Below, in pieces: positions 16,615 to 23,657 of a DNA stretch of 25,378 bases; positions within the stretch are counted from its first letter, which is position 1, and each line of letters opens with the position of its first letter. The notes beneath the pieces were generated by a model that made no database searches, had not been told where the DNA came from, and saw nothing but the letters and a program-made list of their open reading frames with translations. This DNA comes from CAYMBL01 sp044225155 (GTDB taxonomy: Bacteria > Planctomycetota > Phycisphaerae > UBA1845 > Fen-1342), in NCBI GenBank assembly GCA_044225155.1, contig JBGAJB010000026.1, positions 1-25,378 of the forward strand, given 5' to 3'. Made by a program: the position numbers and the translations under genes.

Positions 16615-17694
16615 ATGCCCGGCCTGCGAATCGATACGCTGAATCTCCCGCGCCGCCGCTCGCGCATTGATTCGCGCCTTTGGCGCGAATGGTGCTTCTG
16701 GCGGGTCGTTCTGAATCGCGTGGTGCCGCGTTTGGGCGTCATACTGGCCGTGCTCGCGGCCGGTGGGGCGGCCTTTTACTTCATTGAGGGTTCCGCCCAG
16801 CATTCGTTCGTCGAGTCAGTGTGGTACGCTTGGTCGCTGATCTTCGCCCAGCCGCCGGAGCCGTTTCCTAAGCATTCGATCGTGTTGCAAGTCGTCTATT
16901 TTTTGTTTCCCGTTCTCGGGTTGGTGCTGATCATCGAGGGCATCGTCGACATCGCGCTGGTGGTGCGCGACCGTGGACGCTCGGAAAGGAAATGGTGTCT
17001 GGCCATGGCCGATTCGCTTTCGGATCACATCGTGCTCGTCGGCCTCGGACGCCTCGGCTACCGCACTTACCGGCTGCTGCGGCGGTTGGGTGAGGCGGTG
17101 GTGGTGATCGAGCGTCAGGAGCAGGGTGAATTCATCGATGTCGTGCGCCGCGACGGCTGTCCGCTCTTCATCGCCGACGCGCGGCACGAGGCGGTGCTGG
17201 TCGACGCAAACATCGGGGCGGCGCGCAGCATCGTCGTCGCGACCAACGACGATTTGGCCAATCTGGAGATAGCGCTCGACGCCCGACGATTGAATCCGAA
17301 GATCGCGGTGATTCTGCGCATGTTCGATCAGAACATGGCCGACAAGGTGCGGCAGGGGTTCAACATTCGCATCGCGATGTCGCAGTCGGCGATCTCGGCT
17401 CCGGCTTTCGCGATGGCGGCCATCGATCGCGCGTACGTAAGCACCTATGCCGTAGAAGATGAACTGATCACGATGCAGCAATGGACGGTGCGTGAGGGTG
17501 GTCCGCTGACGGGGAAGACGGTCGGTGATGTGGCGCGCGAGCTGGGCCTGGGCGTCGTGCGCCATAAATCAGGCGGCGAATCACGGCTGTTTCCGCCGCC
17601 GGAGCAGCGCCTGCGGCCAGGCGATGAATTGCTGATTCAGGCGCAATTCGCGGCGCTGTTGGAGTTGCAGAAACACGGCATGCAGATGACCTAA
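16615..17694 (+). CDS. K+-channel-like membrane protein with RCK (TrkA-N/TrkA-C) domains
   Basis: The 359-aa protein has two membrane helices (about residues 39-58 and 94-118) flanking a pore-like segment. A cytoplasmic RCK-N Rossmann domain follows with G143-LGRLG148 and the acidic strand end VVVIERQ, then IVVATNDDLANLEIALDARR. A TrkA-C domain occupies about residues 275-358 (REGGPLTGKTVGDVARELG ... LRPGDELLIQA). The layout is that of Kch/MthK-type potassium channels gated by nucleotide or ions. The selectivity filter TVGYG is absent: its place (residues 73-83) reads WSLIFAQPPEP. It may therefore be a non-selective channel, a regulator, or an electrically silent subunit. ATG 16615 is the first start; upstream is a -10-like box. 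No indels are seen. Confidence 0.82.
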   Translation: MPGLRIDTLNLPRRRSRIDSRLWREWCFWRVVLNRVVPRLGVILAVLAAGGAAFYFIEGSAQHSFVESVWYAWSLIFAQPPEPFPKHSIVLQVVYFLFPVLGLVLIIEGIVDIALVVRDRGRSERKWCLAMADSLSDHIVLVGLGRLGYRTYRLLRRLGEAVVVIERQEQGEFIDVVRRDGCPLFIADARHEAVLVDANIGAARSIVVATNDDLANLEIALDARRLNPKIAVILRMFDQNMADKVRQGFNIRIAMSQSAISAPAFAMAAIDRAYVSTYAVEDELITMQQWTVREGGPLTGKTVGDVARELGLGVVRHKSGGESRLFPPPEQRLRPGDELLIQAQFAALLELQKHGMQMT

Positions 17695-17776
17695 TGGCCA
17701 GCGTGGGACTGCTCGGTCGCGTTCGGAGTTACCGAGACGCGGGCCGTGCATATCGGCGGAACGCGCGCCACGAAAA

Positions 17777-17798
17777 GCCGACGCGAACGGCCGTCGGC
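17777..17798. other. GC-rich hairpin between the RCK and BamD-like genes
   Basis: GCCGACG (17777-17783) and CGTCGGC (17792-17798) form a perfect 7-bp stem with an 8-base loop. It lies 83 bases after the channel gene and may act in termination, but no T tract follows. Nothing else is recognised in the 17695-17869 gap. Confidence 0.3.
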
Positions 17799-17869
17799 AT
17801 GGAGCCTAAGCCGAGTTATCGAGTCACCGGCTCATGCTCGGGACCGGCTGGTGAGGCACGGCTGATTCC

Positions 17870-17875
17870 TATAAT
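17870..17875 (+). promoter_or_regulatory. Consensus -10 box (TATAAT) immediately before the BamD-like gene
   Basis: TATAAT matches consensus exactly and ends eight bases before the ATG at 17884, so the predicted transcription start is at or within two bases of the start codon. No Shine-Dalgarno is present. The -35 region is weak. Confidence 0.5.
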
Positions 17876-17883
17876 CTGCCCTC

Positions 17884-18951
17884 ATGATTCACGTCGGAGC
17901 CGCTGCGCGGCGATTCCTCGGTCTGGTCGGCTTGGCCCTCGCCTCGGCTGGAGCGGCCGTGGCCCAGGACGAAAAGCTTCGCGAGCAGGACGTGCTCGAT
18001 CCAGAGACGAACACGTGGGTGACGCGCCAGGCGGAAGTGGCCGCGCGCGGCACGATCGACGAAGGACGCGAACTGCTCGCGCGTGACAAATCGTATCGAG
18101 CCCACAAAGTGCTGAAGAAATGGGTGAAGAAGCATCCCGATGATGATCGCCACATCGAGGGCGTCTTTCTGCTCGGGGAAGCATATTTTGATCGCGGCTG
18201 GTACTACCAGGCGTATGAAAACTATCTGACCGTGATCGAGAATTCGTCGGGCGATTTGTTCAACAAGGCTCTGCGGCGCAGCATGGATTGTGCGCGGGCA
18301 TTCCTGTCAGGCGAGAAGCGTATCGTCTGGGGTTTCCTGAGATTCCCGGCCGAGCCCGATGGGGTCAAGATTCTCGATCAGGTGTGGGAGCGCGTGCCCG
18401 GCACGCGCATGGGCGAGGACGCTCTGAAGCTCAAGAGCGACTACCAGTTCGAGCGCGGCGAACTTGCGCTGGCTCAGCAAAACTACGCGTTCCTCGCGCA
18501 GCAGTACCCACGTGGCCGATTTACGCAGGCGGCGCTGTTGCGCTCAGCCGAGGCGGCCGCGGGCGATTTCCCGGGTGTGAAGTTTGACGAGAAGCCGCTG
18601 CTCGACGCACAAGAGCGATATCGCCAGTTTGAGGCGCAGTATCCGGCGGCCGCGACGCACGAAGGAATCGATCAGCGCCTCGCAGGTATTCGCGAGGAGC
18701 GAGCGGAAAAGGATTTATACGTCGCGAAGTGGTATCGCAAGACGAAGCAGAACGGCGCGGCCGTGTTTTACGTGCGGGCGATTCTGAAGGATTGGCCCGA
18801 CACGCTGGCGGCGGCCGCCGCGCGGCGCGAGCTGCGGTCGATGGGCATCGACATCGAGCCGCCGGTAAGGACGCCGCCGCCGAACGATACCGACGTTTCC
18901 ACCGACTCGGAGACGACCGAGACAACCGAAAGCGGGGATCGGCCGGAATGA
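17884..18951 (+). CDS. bamD: BamD-like TPR protein (outer-membrane assembly)
   Basis: The 355-aa exported protein has a signal peptide cut near AGAAVA-QDE (residues 1-27), then tetratricopeptide-like helices. Visible TPR segments are ARDKSYRAHKVLKKWVKKHP, FLLGEAYFDRGWYYQAYENY, KSDYQFERGELALAQQNYAF and KWYRKTKQNGAAVFYVRAI. The last of these is close to the YGLGDY/YYxRxxY-type C-terminal repeats of BamD. BamD couples to BamA in beta-barrel insertion. Unlike proteobacterial BamD there is no lipobox Cys after the signal, so it would be a soluble periplasmic protein. The C-terminal tail is Thr/Ser/Glu-rich and disordered. It overlaps lptE by ATGA. A generic periplasmic TPR scaffold is the alternative. 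Confidence 0.72.
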   Translation: MIHVGAAARRFLGLVGLALASAGAAVAQDEKLREQDVLDPETNTWVTRQAEVAARGTIDEGRELLARDKSYRAHKVLKKWVKKHPDDDRHIEGVFLLGEAYFDRGWYYQAYENYLTVIENSSGDLFNKALRRSMDCARAFLSGEKRIVWGFLRFPAEPDGVKILDQVWERVPGTRMGEDALKLKSDYQFERGELALAQQNYAFLAQQYPRGRFTQAALLRSAEAAAGDFPGVKFDEKPLLDAQERYRQFEAQYPAAATHEGIDQRLAGIREERAEKDLYVAKWYRKTKQNGAAVFYVRAILKDWPDTLAAAAARRELRSMGIDIEPPVRTPPPNDTDVSTDSETTETTESGDRPE

Positions 18952-19502
18952 CAGACGTGCAGCCAATGGGAAGCGAACACTCGGGACGGCCGCTGGGCGC
19001 GAGAATCGCACGGCGAGTCTCGGCTCTGGCGGTATGCGGCTTTGCGCTCCTCATGTGTGGCTGCGGCTATCGCAGCGACAAGCTGTTTCGGCCGGACATC
19101 CAAAGCGTCTATGTCGACATGTTTGAGAGCAAGGAATTCCGGCGGGACCTTGAGTTCCAGCTGACCGAGGCGGTGAAAAAACGCGTGAGTCTGGAGACGC
19201 CCTATCGGGTCGCCGCACGCGAAAAGGCGGATACCATCCTCGTCGGTGAGGTGCTCGAAGAGCGGCAGGCGTCGTTTGCTCCGGATTTCCGGACCCGGCG
19301 GCCGCGGGACGAGCAACTCACCCTGGCCGTTCGCGTGCAGTGGAAGGACCAGCGGAATGGGCGGATCCTGATGGATCAGAAGGAATTGCTGCAGTCGGTG
19401 GACTATCTCCCACCGGCCGGCGAGTCCGAAAAATTCGCCCAGCAGAAAGCAATCGACAAGTTGGCGGCAAGGATCGTCGCCAAGATGTACGATGATTGGT
19501 AA
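18948..19502 (+). CDS. lptE: LptE-like LPS-assembly lipoprotein
   Basis: The 184-aa protein has a signal sequence (ARRVSALAVCGFALLMCG) and a lipobox ending at the Cys in CGCGYR. The following GYRSDKLFRPDIQSVYVDMF resembles LptE, which reads 'CGY...p...i.ti.vp.f.n'. A fold with EFRRDLEFQLTEAVKKRV and TILVGEVLEERQ follows, consistent with the LptE/DUF799-like strand-helix pattern. LptE plugs LptD and delivers LPS to the outer-membrane surface. It starts inside the stop of the BamD-like gene (ATGA), so the two envelope factors are co-translated. It ends 52 bases before ftsH. Sequence similarity in this family is low, so the assignment depends on the lipobox motif, size and neighbourhood. Confidence 0.72.
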   Translation: MTDVQPMGSEHSGRPLGARIARRVSALAVCGFALLMCGCGYRSDKLFRPDIQSVYVDMFESKEFRRDLEFQLTEAVKKRVSLETPYRVAAREKADTILVGEVLEERQASFAPDFRTRRPRDEQLTLAVRVQWKDQRNGRILMDQKELLQSVDYLPPAGESEKFAQQKAIDKLAARIVAKMYDDW

Positions 19503-19554
19503 TAGGGGCCGCTCCTGCCTGTTGGTTAGCCCCGGATGAGGAACGCGCAAAAGC

Positions 19555-21588
19555 ATGGCCAAAGACGAACGCCCGCCTGAGACACCACGCAACCCGGACG
19601 ACGGGGGCGATCCGCGCCCGCCGCTGAAGATGTCGCGCGGGCTCTTCAGTTGGATATTGATCGTCGGCCTCGGGCTGATGCTCCTCGTGGTGTTCAGCGG
19701 CGGCTTGAATCGCCCGCGCGAGATCAGCATCTCGGAGTTCGAGAGCCTTCTCACCGATCACAAGATCGAAACCATCGAAATCCGCGACGAGCGGACGATC
19801 CTCGTCGAGTTAAAGAACGAACTGGCCACCGGAGGCGGGAAAAAGGTCGAAGTCAAAATGCCGAAGGTCGGTGGGGACGGCTTCGAGGCCTTTCGGCAGC
19901 GAATCCGCAGCACCGACTCCAGTGTCGTGCTGGTTGATAAGCAGAACAACAGCTTGTTGATGACCGTGCTGATCCAGACGCTGCCCTGGCTCATTCTGCT
20001 CGGGCTGATCTGGTTCTTCCTCTTTCGCCAATTGCGGCAGGCGGGGGCCGGCGCGGGCGGCATGCTCGGCAACTTCGGGCGCAGCCGCCATCGCATCAGC
20101 ACGAAAGAACACACGAACGTCACGTTCTCTGACGTGGCGGGCATCGACGAGGCCAAGGAAGAAGTTCAGGAGATCGTCGAGTTCCTGCGAAACCCGAAGC
20201 GCTTCGCACGGCTGGGCGGACGTATTCCGCGCGGCGTGCTGCTCGTGGGCGAGCCGGGCTGTGGCAAGACGCTGCTGGCCAAGGCGATCGCCGGCGAAGC
20301 GGAGGTGCCGTTCTTCTCGATCAGCGGCTCAGACTTCGTCGAAATGTTTGTCGGCGTGGGCGCCTCGCGCGTGCGCGATCTCTTCCGGCAGGCCAAGGAA
20401 AACTCGCCCTGCATCGTGTTTCTCGACGAAATTGACGCCGTTGGACGCCGGCGCGGCTTGGGCTACAACGGCGGCGGACACGACGAGCGCGAGCAGACGC
20501 TGAACGCAATCCTGGTCGAGATGGACGGTTTCGAGAGCAACGATCAGGTCATTGTCATCGCCGCGACCAACCGTTCCGACGTGCTCGATCCGGCCCTTGT
20601 GCGGCCGGGCCGCTTTGATCGACAAGTGTTCGTACCGCTGCCCGACGTAAAGGGGCGGTTCGACATTCTCCGTGTCCATGCCAAGAAGGTGCGGATTGCC
20701 GCGCCGATCGATCCGAAACTCCAACGGCTCGCGCGGGCCACGCCGATGTTCAGCGGTGCTGACCTGGCCGCGTGCATTAATGAAGCGGCGTTGCTGGCCA
20801 CGCTGGCCGGCAAGGACGCGATCGATTTGGATGATCTGGAAGAATCGCGCGACAAGATCAAGTGGGGTCGCGCCAAGCGCAGCCGCGTCGTCGAGGAAAA
20901 AGAGCGCGAGCTGACGGCTTATCACGAAGCGGGCCACGCCCTCGTGCAGAGTTTGCTGCCGGGCGCTGATCCGGTTCACAAGGTCTCGATCATTCCGCGC
21001 GGCCCGTACGGTGGTGTGACATTTTCGCTTCCGGAAAAGGACCGCACGACGATCAATCGCCGTTACATCGACGCGATGCTGCGGGTCGCCTGCGCCGGAC
21101 GCTTGGCCGAGGAAGTGCTCGGCGGCGATACGAATTCCGGCGCTGAGGGGGATATCCGGCAGGCGACGCAAATCGCACGACGGATGGTGACCGACTGGGG
21201 CATGAGCGATCGGCTCGGCTTCGTGCACTATGGCGACGCCGCCGCGCGGAGCATGGGCGAGTTTGCCGTTGCGAAGGAATTTTCCGAGCGCACGTCCGAG
21301 ACGATCGACGCAGAGGTGAAACGCATCATCGATGAAGCGTACCTCGAGACGCGCGCGATGATCGCCGAACATCGCGACAAGCTCGTCGATCTCGCCAAGG
21401 CGCTCATGAAATACGAGACGCTCGACGGTGACGAAGTTCGCGCGATCATCCGCGGCGAGCCGCTCGAAAAGCAGACAATCGCTGATCTCGTGGCGGCCGA
21501 GCAGAATCGCCGCGCCAGCGATGTGCCGGTCGCGCGGCCGGTGGAGCGCCGGCCGGATGAGGGCGGCCCGCTGCCCAGCCCGGCGTAA
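19555..21588 (+). CDS. ftsH: ATP-dependent zinc metalloprotease FtsH
   Basis: The 677-aa membrane protease degrades misfolded membrane proteins and, in many bacteria, controls LPS synthesis. Helix 1 (about residues 27-49), a periplasmic domain and helix 2 (about 138-162) lead into an AAA+ module. Walker A is G232-EPGCGKT239, Walker B is IVFLDEIDAVGR, the pore loop is SDFVEMFVGVGASRVRD, and the second region of homology is AATNRSDVLDPALVRPGRFD. The M41 protease has H457-E458-A-G-H461 and the third zinc ligand Asp533 (GAEGD). Walker A differs from the usual GPPGTGKT. The Pro-rich C-terminus (VARPVERRPDEGG) is unusual but harmless. AGGA lies upstream of the ATG. The gene is intact and normal in length. 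Confidence 0.97.
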   Translation: MAKDERPPETPRNPDDGGDPRPPLKMSRGLFSWILIVGLGLMLLVVFSGGLNRPREISISEFESLLTDHKIETIEIRDERTILVELKNELATGGGKKVEVKMPKVGGDGFEAFRQRIRSTDSSVVLVDKQNNSLLMTVLIQTLPWLILLGLIWFFLFRQLRQAGAGAGGMLGNFGRSRHRISTKEHTNVTFSDVAGIDEAKEEVQEIVEFLRNPKRFARLGGRIPRGVLLVGEPGCGKTLLAKAIAGEAEVPFFSISGSDFVEMFVGVGASRVRDLFRQAKENSPCIVFLDEIDAVGRRRGLGYNGGGHDEREQTLNAILVEMDGFESNDQVIVIAATNRSDVLDPALVRPGRFDRQVFVPLPDVKGRFDILRVHAKKVRIAAPIDPKLQRLARATPMFSGADLAACINEAALLATLAGKDAIDLDDLEESRDKIKWGRAKRSRVVEEKERELTAYHEAGHALVQSLLPGADPVHKVSIIPRGPYGGVTFSLPEKDRTTINRRYIDAMLRVACAGRLAEEVLGGDTNSGAEGDIRQATQIARRMVTDWGMSDRLGFVHYGDAAARSMGEFAVAKEFSERTSETIDAEVKRIIDEAYLETRAMIAEHRDKLVDLAKALMKYETLDGDEVRAIIRGEPLEKQTIADLVAAEQNRRASDVPVARPVERRPDEGGPLPSPA

Positions 21589-21653
21589 CCACGTTCGACT
21601 AAATGGCGTTTAGCATTCTCGGCAGCTCGCACCGGGTGTGCGGGTGTCGGGAG

Positions 21654-22476
21654 ATGAGTATTCCCACCCAAAAGAAGCAGCCTTTGTCGCGACGCAGTGA
21701 GGCCTTGTCCCCGCGCGGGCAGACGAAATCCTCTCGCGCAAAGGATCACGCGTCGGCGGTGCGTCCCCAGGTAAGGCGGTTCAAGGCAGAATCGCGCGTC
21801 GCACTCGAGGCACGCGCCGCGAGAATCCTGGTGAAACTCCGGGCCGCCTATCCGGACGCGACCTGCGCGCTTCACCACCGCAGTGCTCTGGAACTGCTCG
21901 TGGCGACGATTCTGTCCGCGCAATGCACCGATCAGCGCGTGAATCTCGTCACGCCCGCGCTCTTTGCCCGATATTGCACGCCGGCCGATTTCGCGGCCGC
22001 GCCGCAAGAGGAATTGGAAGCCGCCATTCGCTCGACAGGGTTCTTTCGCAACAAGGCGAAAAGCCTGATCGGAATGGGCAGGCGTGTCAGCGAAGAATAT
22101 GACGGGAATATTCCGGACACGATGGAGGCGCTGCTCACCTTGCCGGGCGTGGCGCGAAAGACGGCCAATTGCGTGCTCGGCACGTGGTTTCGGAAAAACG
22201 ACGGTGTCGTCGTGGATACGCACGTCGGGCGCGTATCGCTGCGGCTGGGTTTGCTGCGCGAAGCCCGCGACGACAAGGACGCCGTGCGGATCGAGCAGGA
22301 ATTGATGAAGCTGTTTCCACGCGAGACCTGGACGTGGCTTTCGCACGCGCTGATCGATCGATCAAGTCTGTCTCGCTCGCAAACCGCGATGTGAGATTCG
22401 TCCGCTGGCGGCCGATTGCCCGTCGCGCGGACTCGGAGCGGTCGCGAACTCAAAGGGTCCGACAGGGGCGGTTTGA
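21654..22476 (+). pseudogene. nth: Endonuclease III (Nth), frameshifted before the Fe-S cluster
   Basis: The base-excision DNA glycosylase/AP lyase has an HhH-GPD fold: ELLVATILSAQCTDQRVN, then the helix-hairpin-helix LPGVARKTANCVL with the catalytic Lys (codon 22158), and VVVDTHVGRVSLRLGL with the catalytic Asp (codon 22215). The open frame stops at 22394 after LSHALIDR, omitting the usual C-terminal 4Fe-4S loop. The loop is present one frame over (from about 22360): CLARKPRCEIRPLAADC, with spacing Cys-x6-Cys-x2-[Arg]-x5-Cys, ending at TGA 22474-22476, two bases before the kdsB stop. An indel at 22353-22362 therefore breaks the gene, and the third cluster Cys reads CGT (Arg). The start is ATG 21654; an upstream ATG at 21603 is possible. 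Confidence 0.85.
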
Positions 22477-22477
22477 A

Positions 22478-23212
22478 TCAGGCCGGCGTGGATTTCATTC
22501 GTCGGACAAAAGCCGCGTAGTCGTCTGGCGTGTCGACGCCCGGCGCGCCGCGTGCGACGACCTCGACAAGCATCGATGCCCCGTTTTCCAGCACCCGCAA
22601 TTGTTCGAGTTTTTCGATCTGCTCCAGTCGGCTCGGCCGCCAACCGGCGTATTCCAGCAGGAATGCCCGGCGATAGGCATAAACGCCCAGGTGCAGCAGA
22701 TAGTCCGCTTGAGCGCCATCCCGAGGATAGGGAACAGGCGCACGCGAGAAGTAGAGCGCACGCCCGTGCGCGCCGACGACCACCTTCACACGATTCGGAT
22801 CGGCGGGCTCGCCTCAGGTGGAAAGGACATGCCAGAGTGCCACTCGGGCAATCCGGGGCGGCGGCCATGCTGGATCAGGCGACTCAGCACGTCCGGCTCA
22901 ATCTCCGGCTCATCGCCCTGCACGTTGAGAATGATGTCGTCCGCCGCGCCGATCTTGCGGGCGACTTCGGCGATCCGGGTCAGTTCCGCTGGCGTGGTCG
23001 GGATCGGTCATGATCGCTTTGCCGCCGAACGAAGCGACCGCATCGGCAATCCGGGTGTCGTCGGTCGCGACCAGCACGCGATCCACACCGCGCGCGAGGC
23101 GTACACGCTCGACGACGTGCTGAATCAGAAACTTGCCCGTCTCGCGCGCCAGCGGCTTGCCCGGAAAGCGAGTCGAGCCGTAGCGCGCGGGAATCACAGC
23201 GATCGCGGCCAT
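22478..23212 (-). pseudogene. kdsB: CMP-KDO synthetase (3-deoxy-manno-octulosonate cytidylyltransferase), frameshifted
   Basis: On the minus strand from ATG 23212-23210 the protein starts MAAIAVIPARYGSTRFPGKP, the nucleotidyltransferase signature of KdsB. The family continues as VLVATDDTRIADAV and DPDHASGTD. The frame then shifts (about 22980, an extra C) to IILNVQGDEPEIEPDVLSRL, shifts again near 22855 (TLACPFHL) and near 22805, and returns to the original frame at RVKVVVGAHGRALYFSRAP. It ends with LEQLRVLENGASMLVEVV and GVDTPDDYAAFVRRM at 22478. Three indels sum to zero, giving a 244-aa protein, normal for KdsB. The enzyme activates KDO for lipid A-core synthesis in the cytoplasm, so the cell should make LPS. 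The gene is convergent with nth and divergent from ffs. Confidence 0.87.
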
Positions 23213-23219
23213 GAGCGAG

Positions 23220-23225
23220 ATGGTA
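23220..23225 (-). promoter_or_regulatory. Possible -10 box (TACCAT) of kdsB
   Basis: On the minus strand TACCAT ends seven bases before the kdsB ATG, with no Shine-Dalgarno between them. Spacing predicts a leaderless message. No strong -35 is seen. Confidence 0.3.
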
Positions 23226-23280
23226 ATGCGGCGCGAACGATGGCGCTGATTCGGAGGGATCTGAACCGCGACCGCGAAGG

Positions 23281-23339
23281 AGCGGGGACAACGCGAGGAT
23301 GCCCTTCACGAAGCGGGGCGCATTTTTGTTATCCCCGCT
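23281..23339. repeat. Inverted repeat in the kdsB-ffs gap
   Basis: AGCGGGGA (23281-23288) and a second copy AGCGGGG (23312-23318) can both pair with TCCCCGCT (23332-23339). The closer pair encloses a 14-base T-rich loop. The two left arms are mutually exclusive, so the structure could switch. It lies between divergent kdsB and ffs. Function is unknown; chance is possible at this GC content. Confidence 0.3.
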
Positions 23340-23383
23340 CATTTGCGTGCGCGGTTCCGATCAAGGGGATGTGTGGCGCGAAA

Positions 23384-23412
23384 TTGCCGTCGCGCATGAT
23401 CGCGGCTATTCT
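23384..23412 (+). promoter_or_regulatory. Sigma70-type promoter of the SRP RNA gene
   Basis: TTGCCG (23384-23389), an exact 17-base spacer and TATTCT (23407-23412) form a good promoter. The predicted start, about 23419, coincides with the 5' end of the SRP RNA deduced independently from its terminal helix (23420). Confidence 0.75.
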
Positions 23413-23419
23413 CGCGCTT

Positions 23420-23536
23420 GCCTCCGGCGAAGTTGGGCCGGTGCAGTGCGCTGGGCGGTCAACGGGTCAGGACCGGAAGGTAGCAGCCCACCCGGTTCGG
23501 TCCACGTGCATCGTTCACCTGGCGGCTGCCGGGGGC
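23420..23536 (+). ncRNA. ffs: Small bacterial signal recognition particle RNA (4.5S RNA)
   Basis: The apical domain carries the universal motifs GGTCAGG (23465-23471), CCGGAAGG (23473-23480) and AGCAGCC (23482-23488), which bind Ffh. The ends pair: GCCTCCGGC (23420-23428) with GCCGGGGGC (23528-23536), nine pairs including one G-U. Inner segments such as TGCA (23442-23445) and TGCA near 23507-23510 continue the rod. Length, about 117 nt, matches the short bacterial form without an Alu domain. The RNA scaffolds SRP for co-translational membrane targeting. It lies 121 bases upstream of dnaX, a common arrangement in bacteria. Confidence 0.93.
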
Positions 23537-23657
23537 GTTATTTGATAATTCAGAATGGCGAATAGCGAAGATCGAATGCGTCGCCGATGAAGCCTACCAG
23601 CTGCCGGCGTGCCGGGATGGAGTTCGCGATTCGCCAGTAGACCTTGGCTGTTTTCCT

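Noticed and set aside
17694..18086. Open frame starting at the end of the RCK gene
   Set aside because: No motif, and it runs out of frame into the BamD-like gene; no ribosome-binding site.
20329..21372. Minus-strand frame of 347 codons in ftsH
   Set aside because: Antisense shadow of a conserved gene.
22169..23545. Open plus-strand frame of 458 codons across nth, kdsB and ffs
   Set aside because: It is antisense to kdsB and crosses the SRP RNA gene; composition is non-protein-like.
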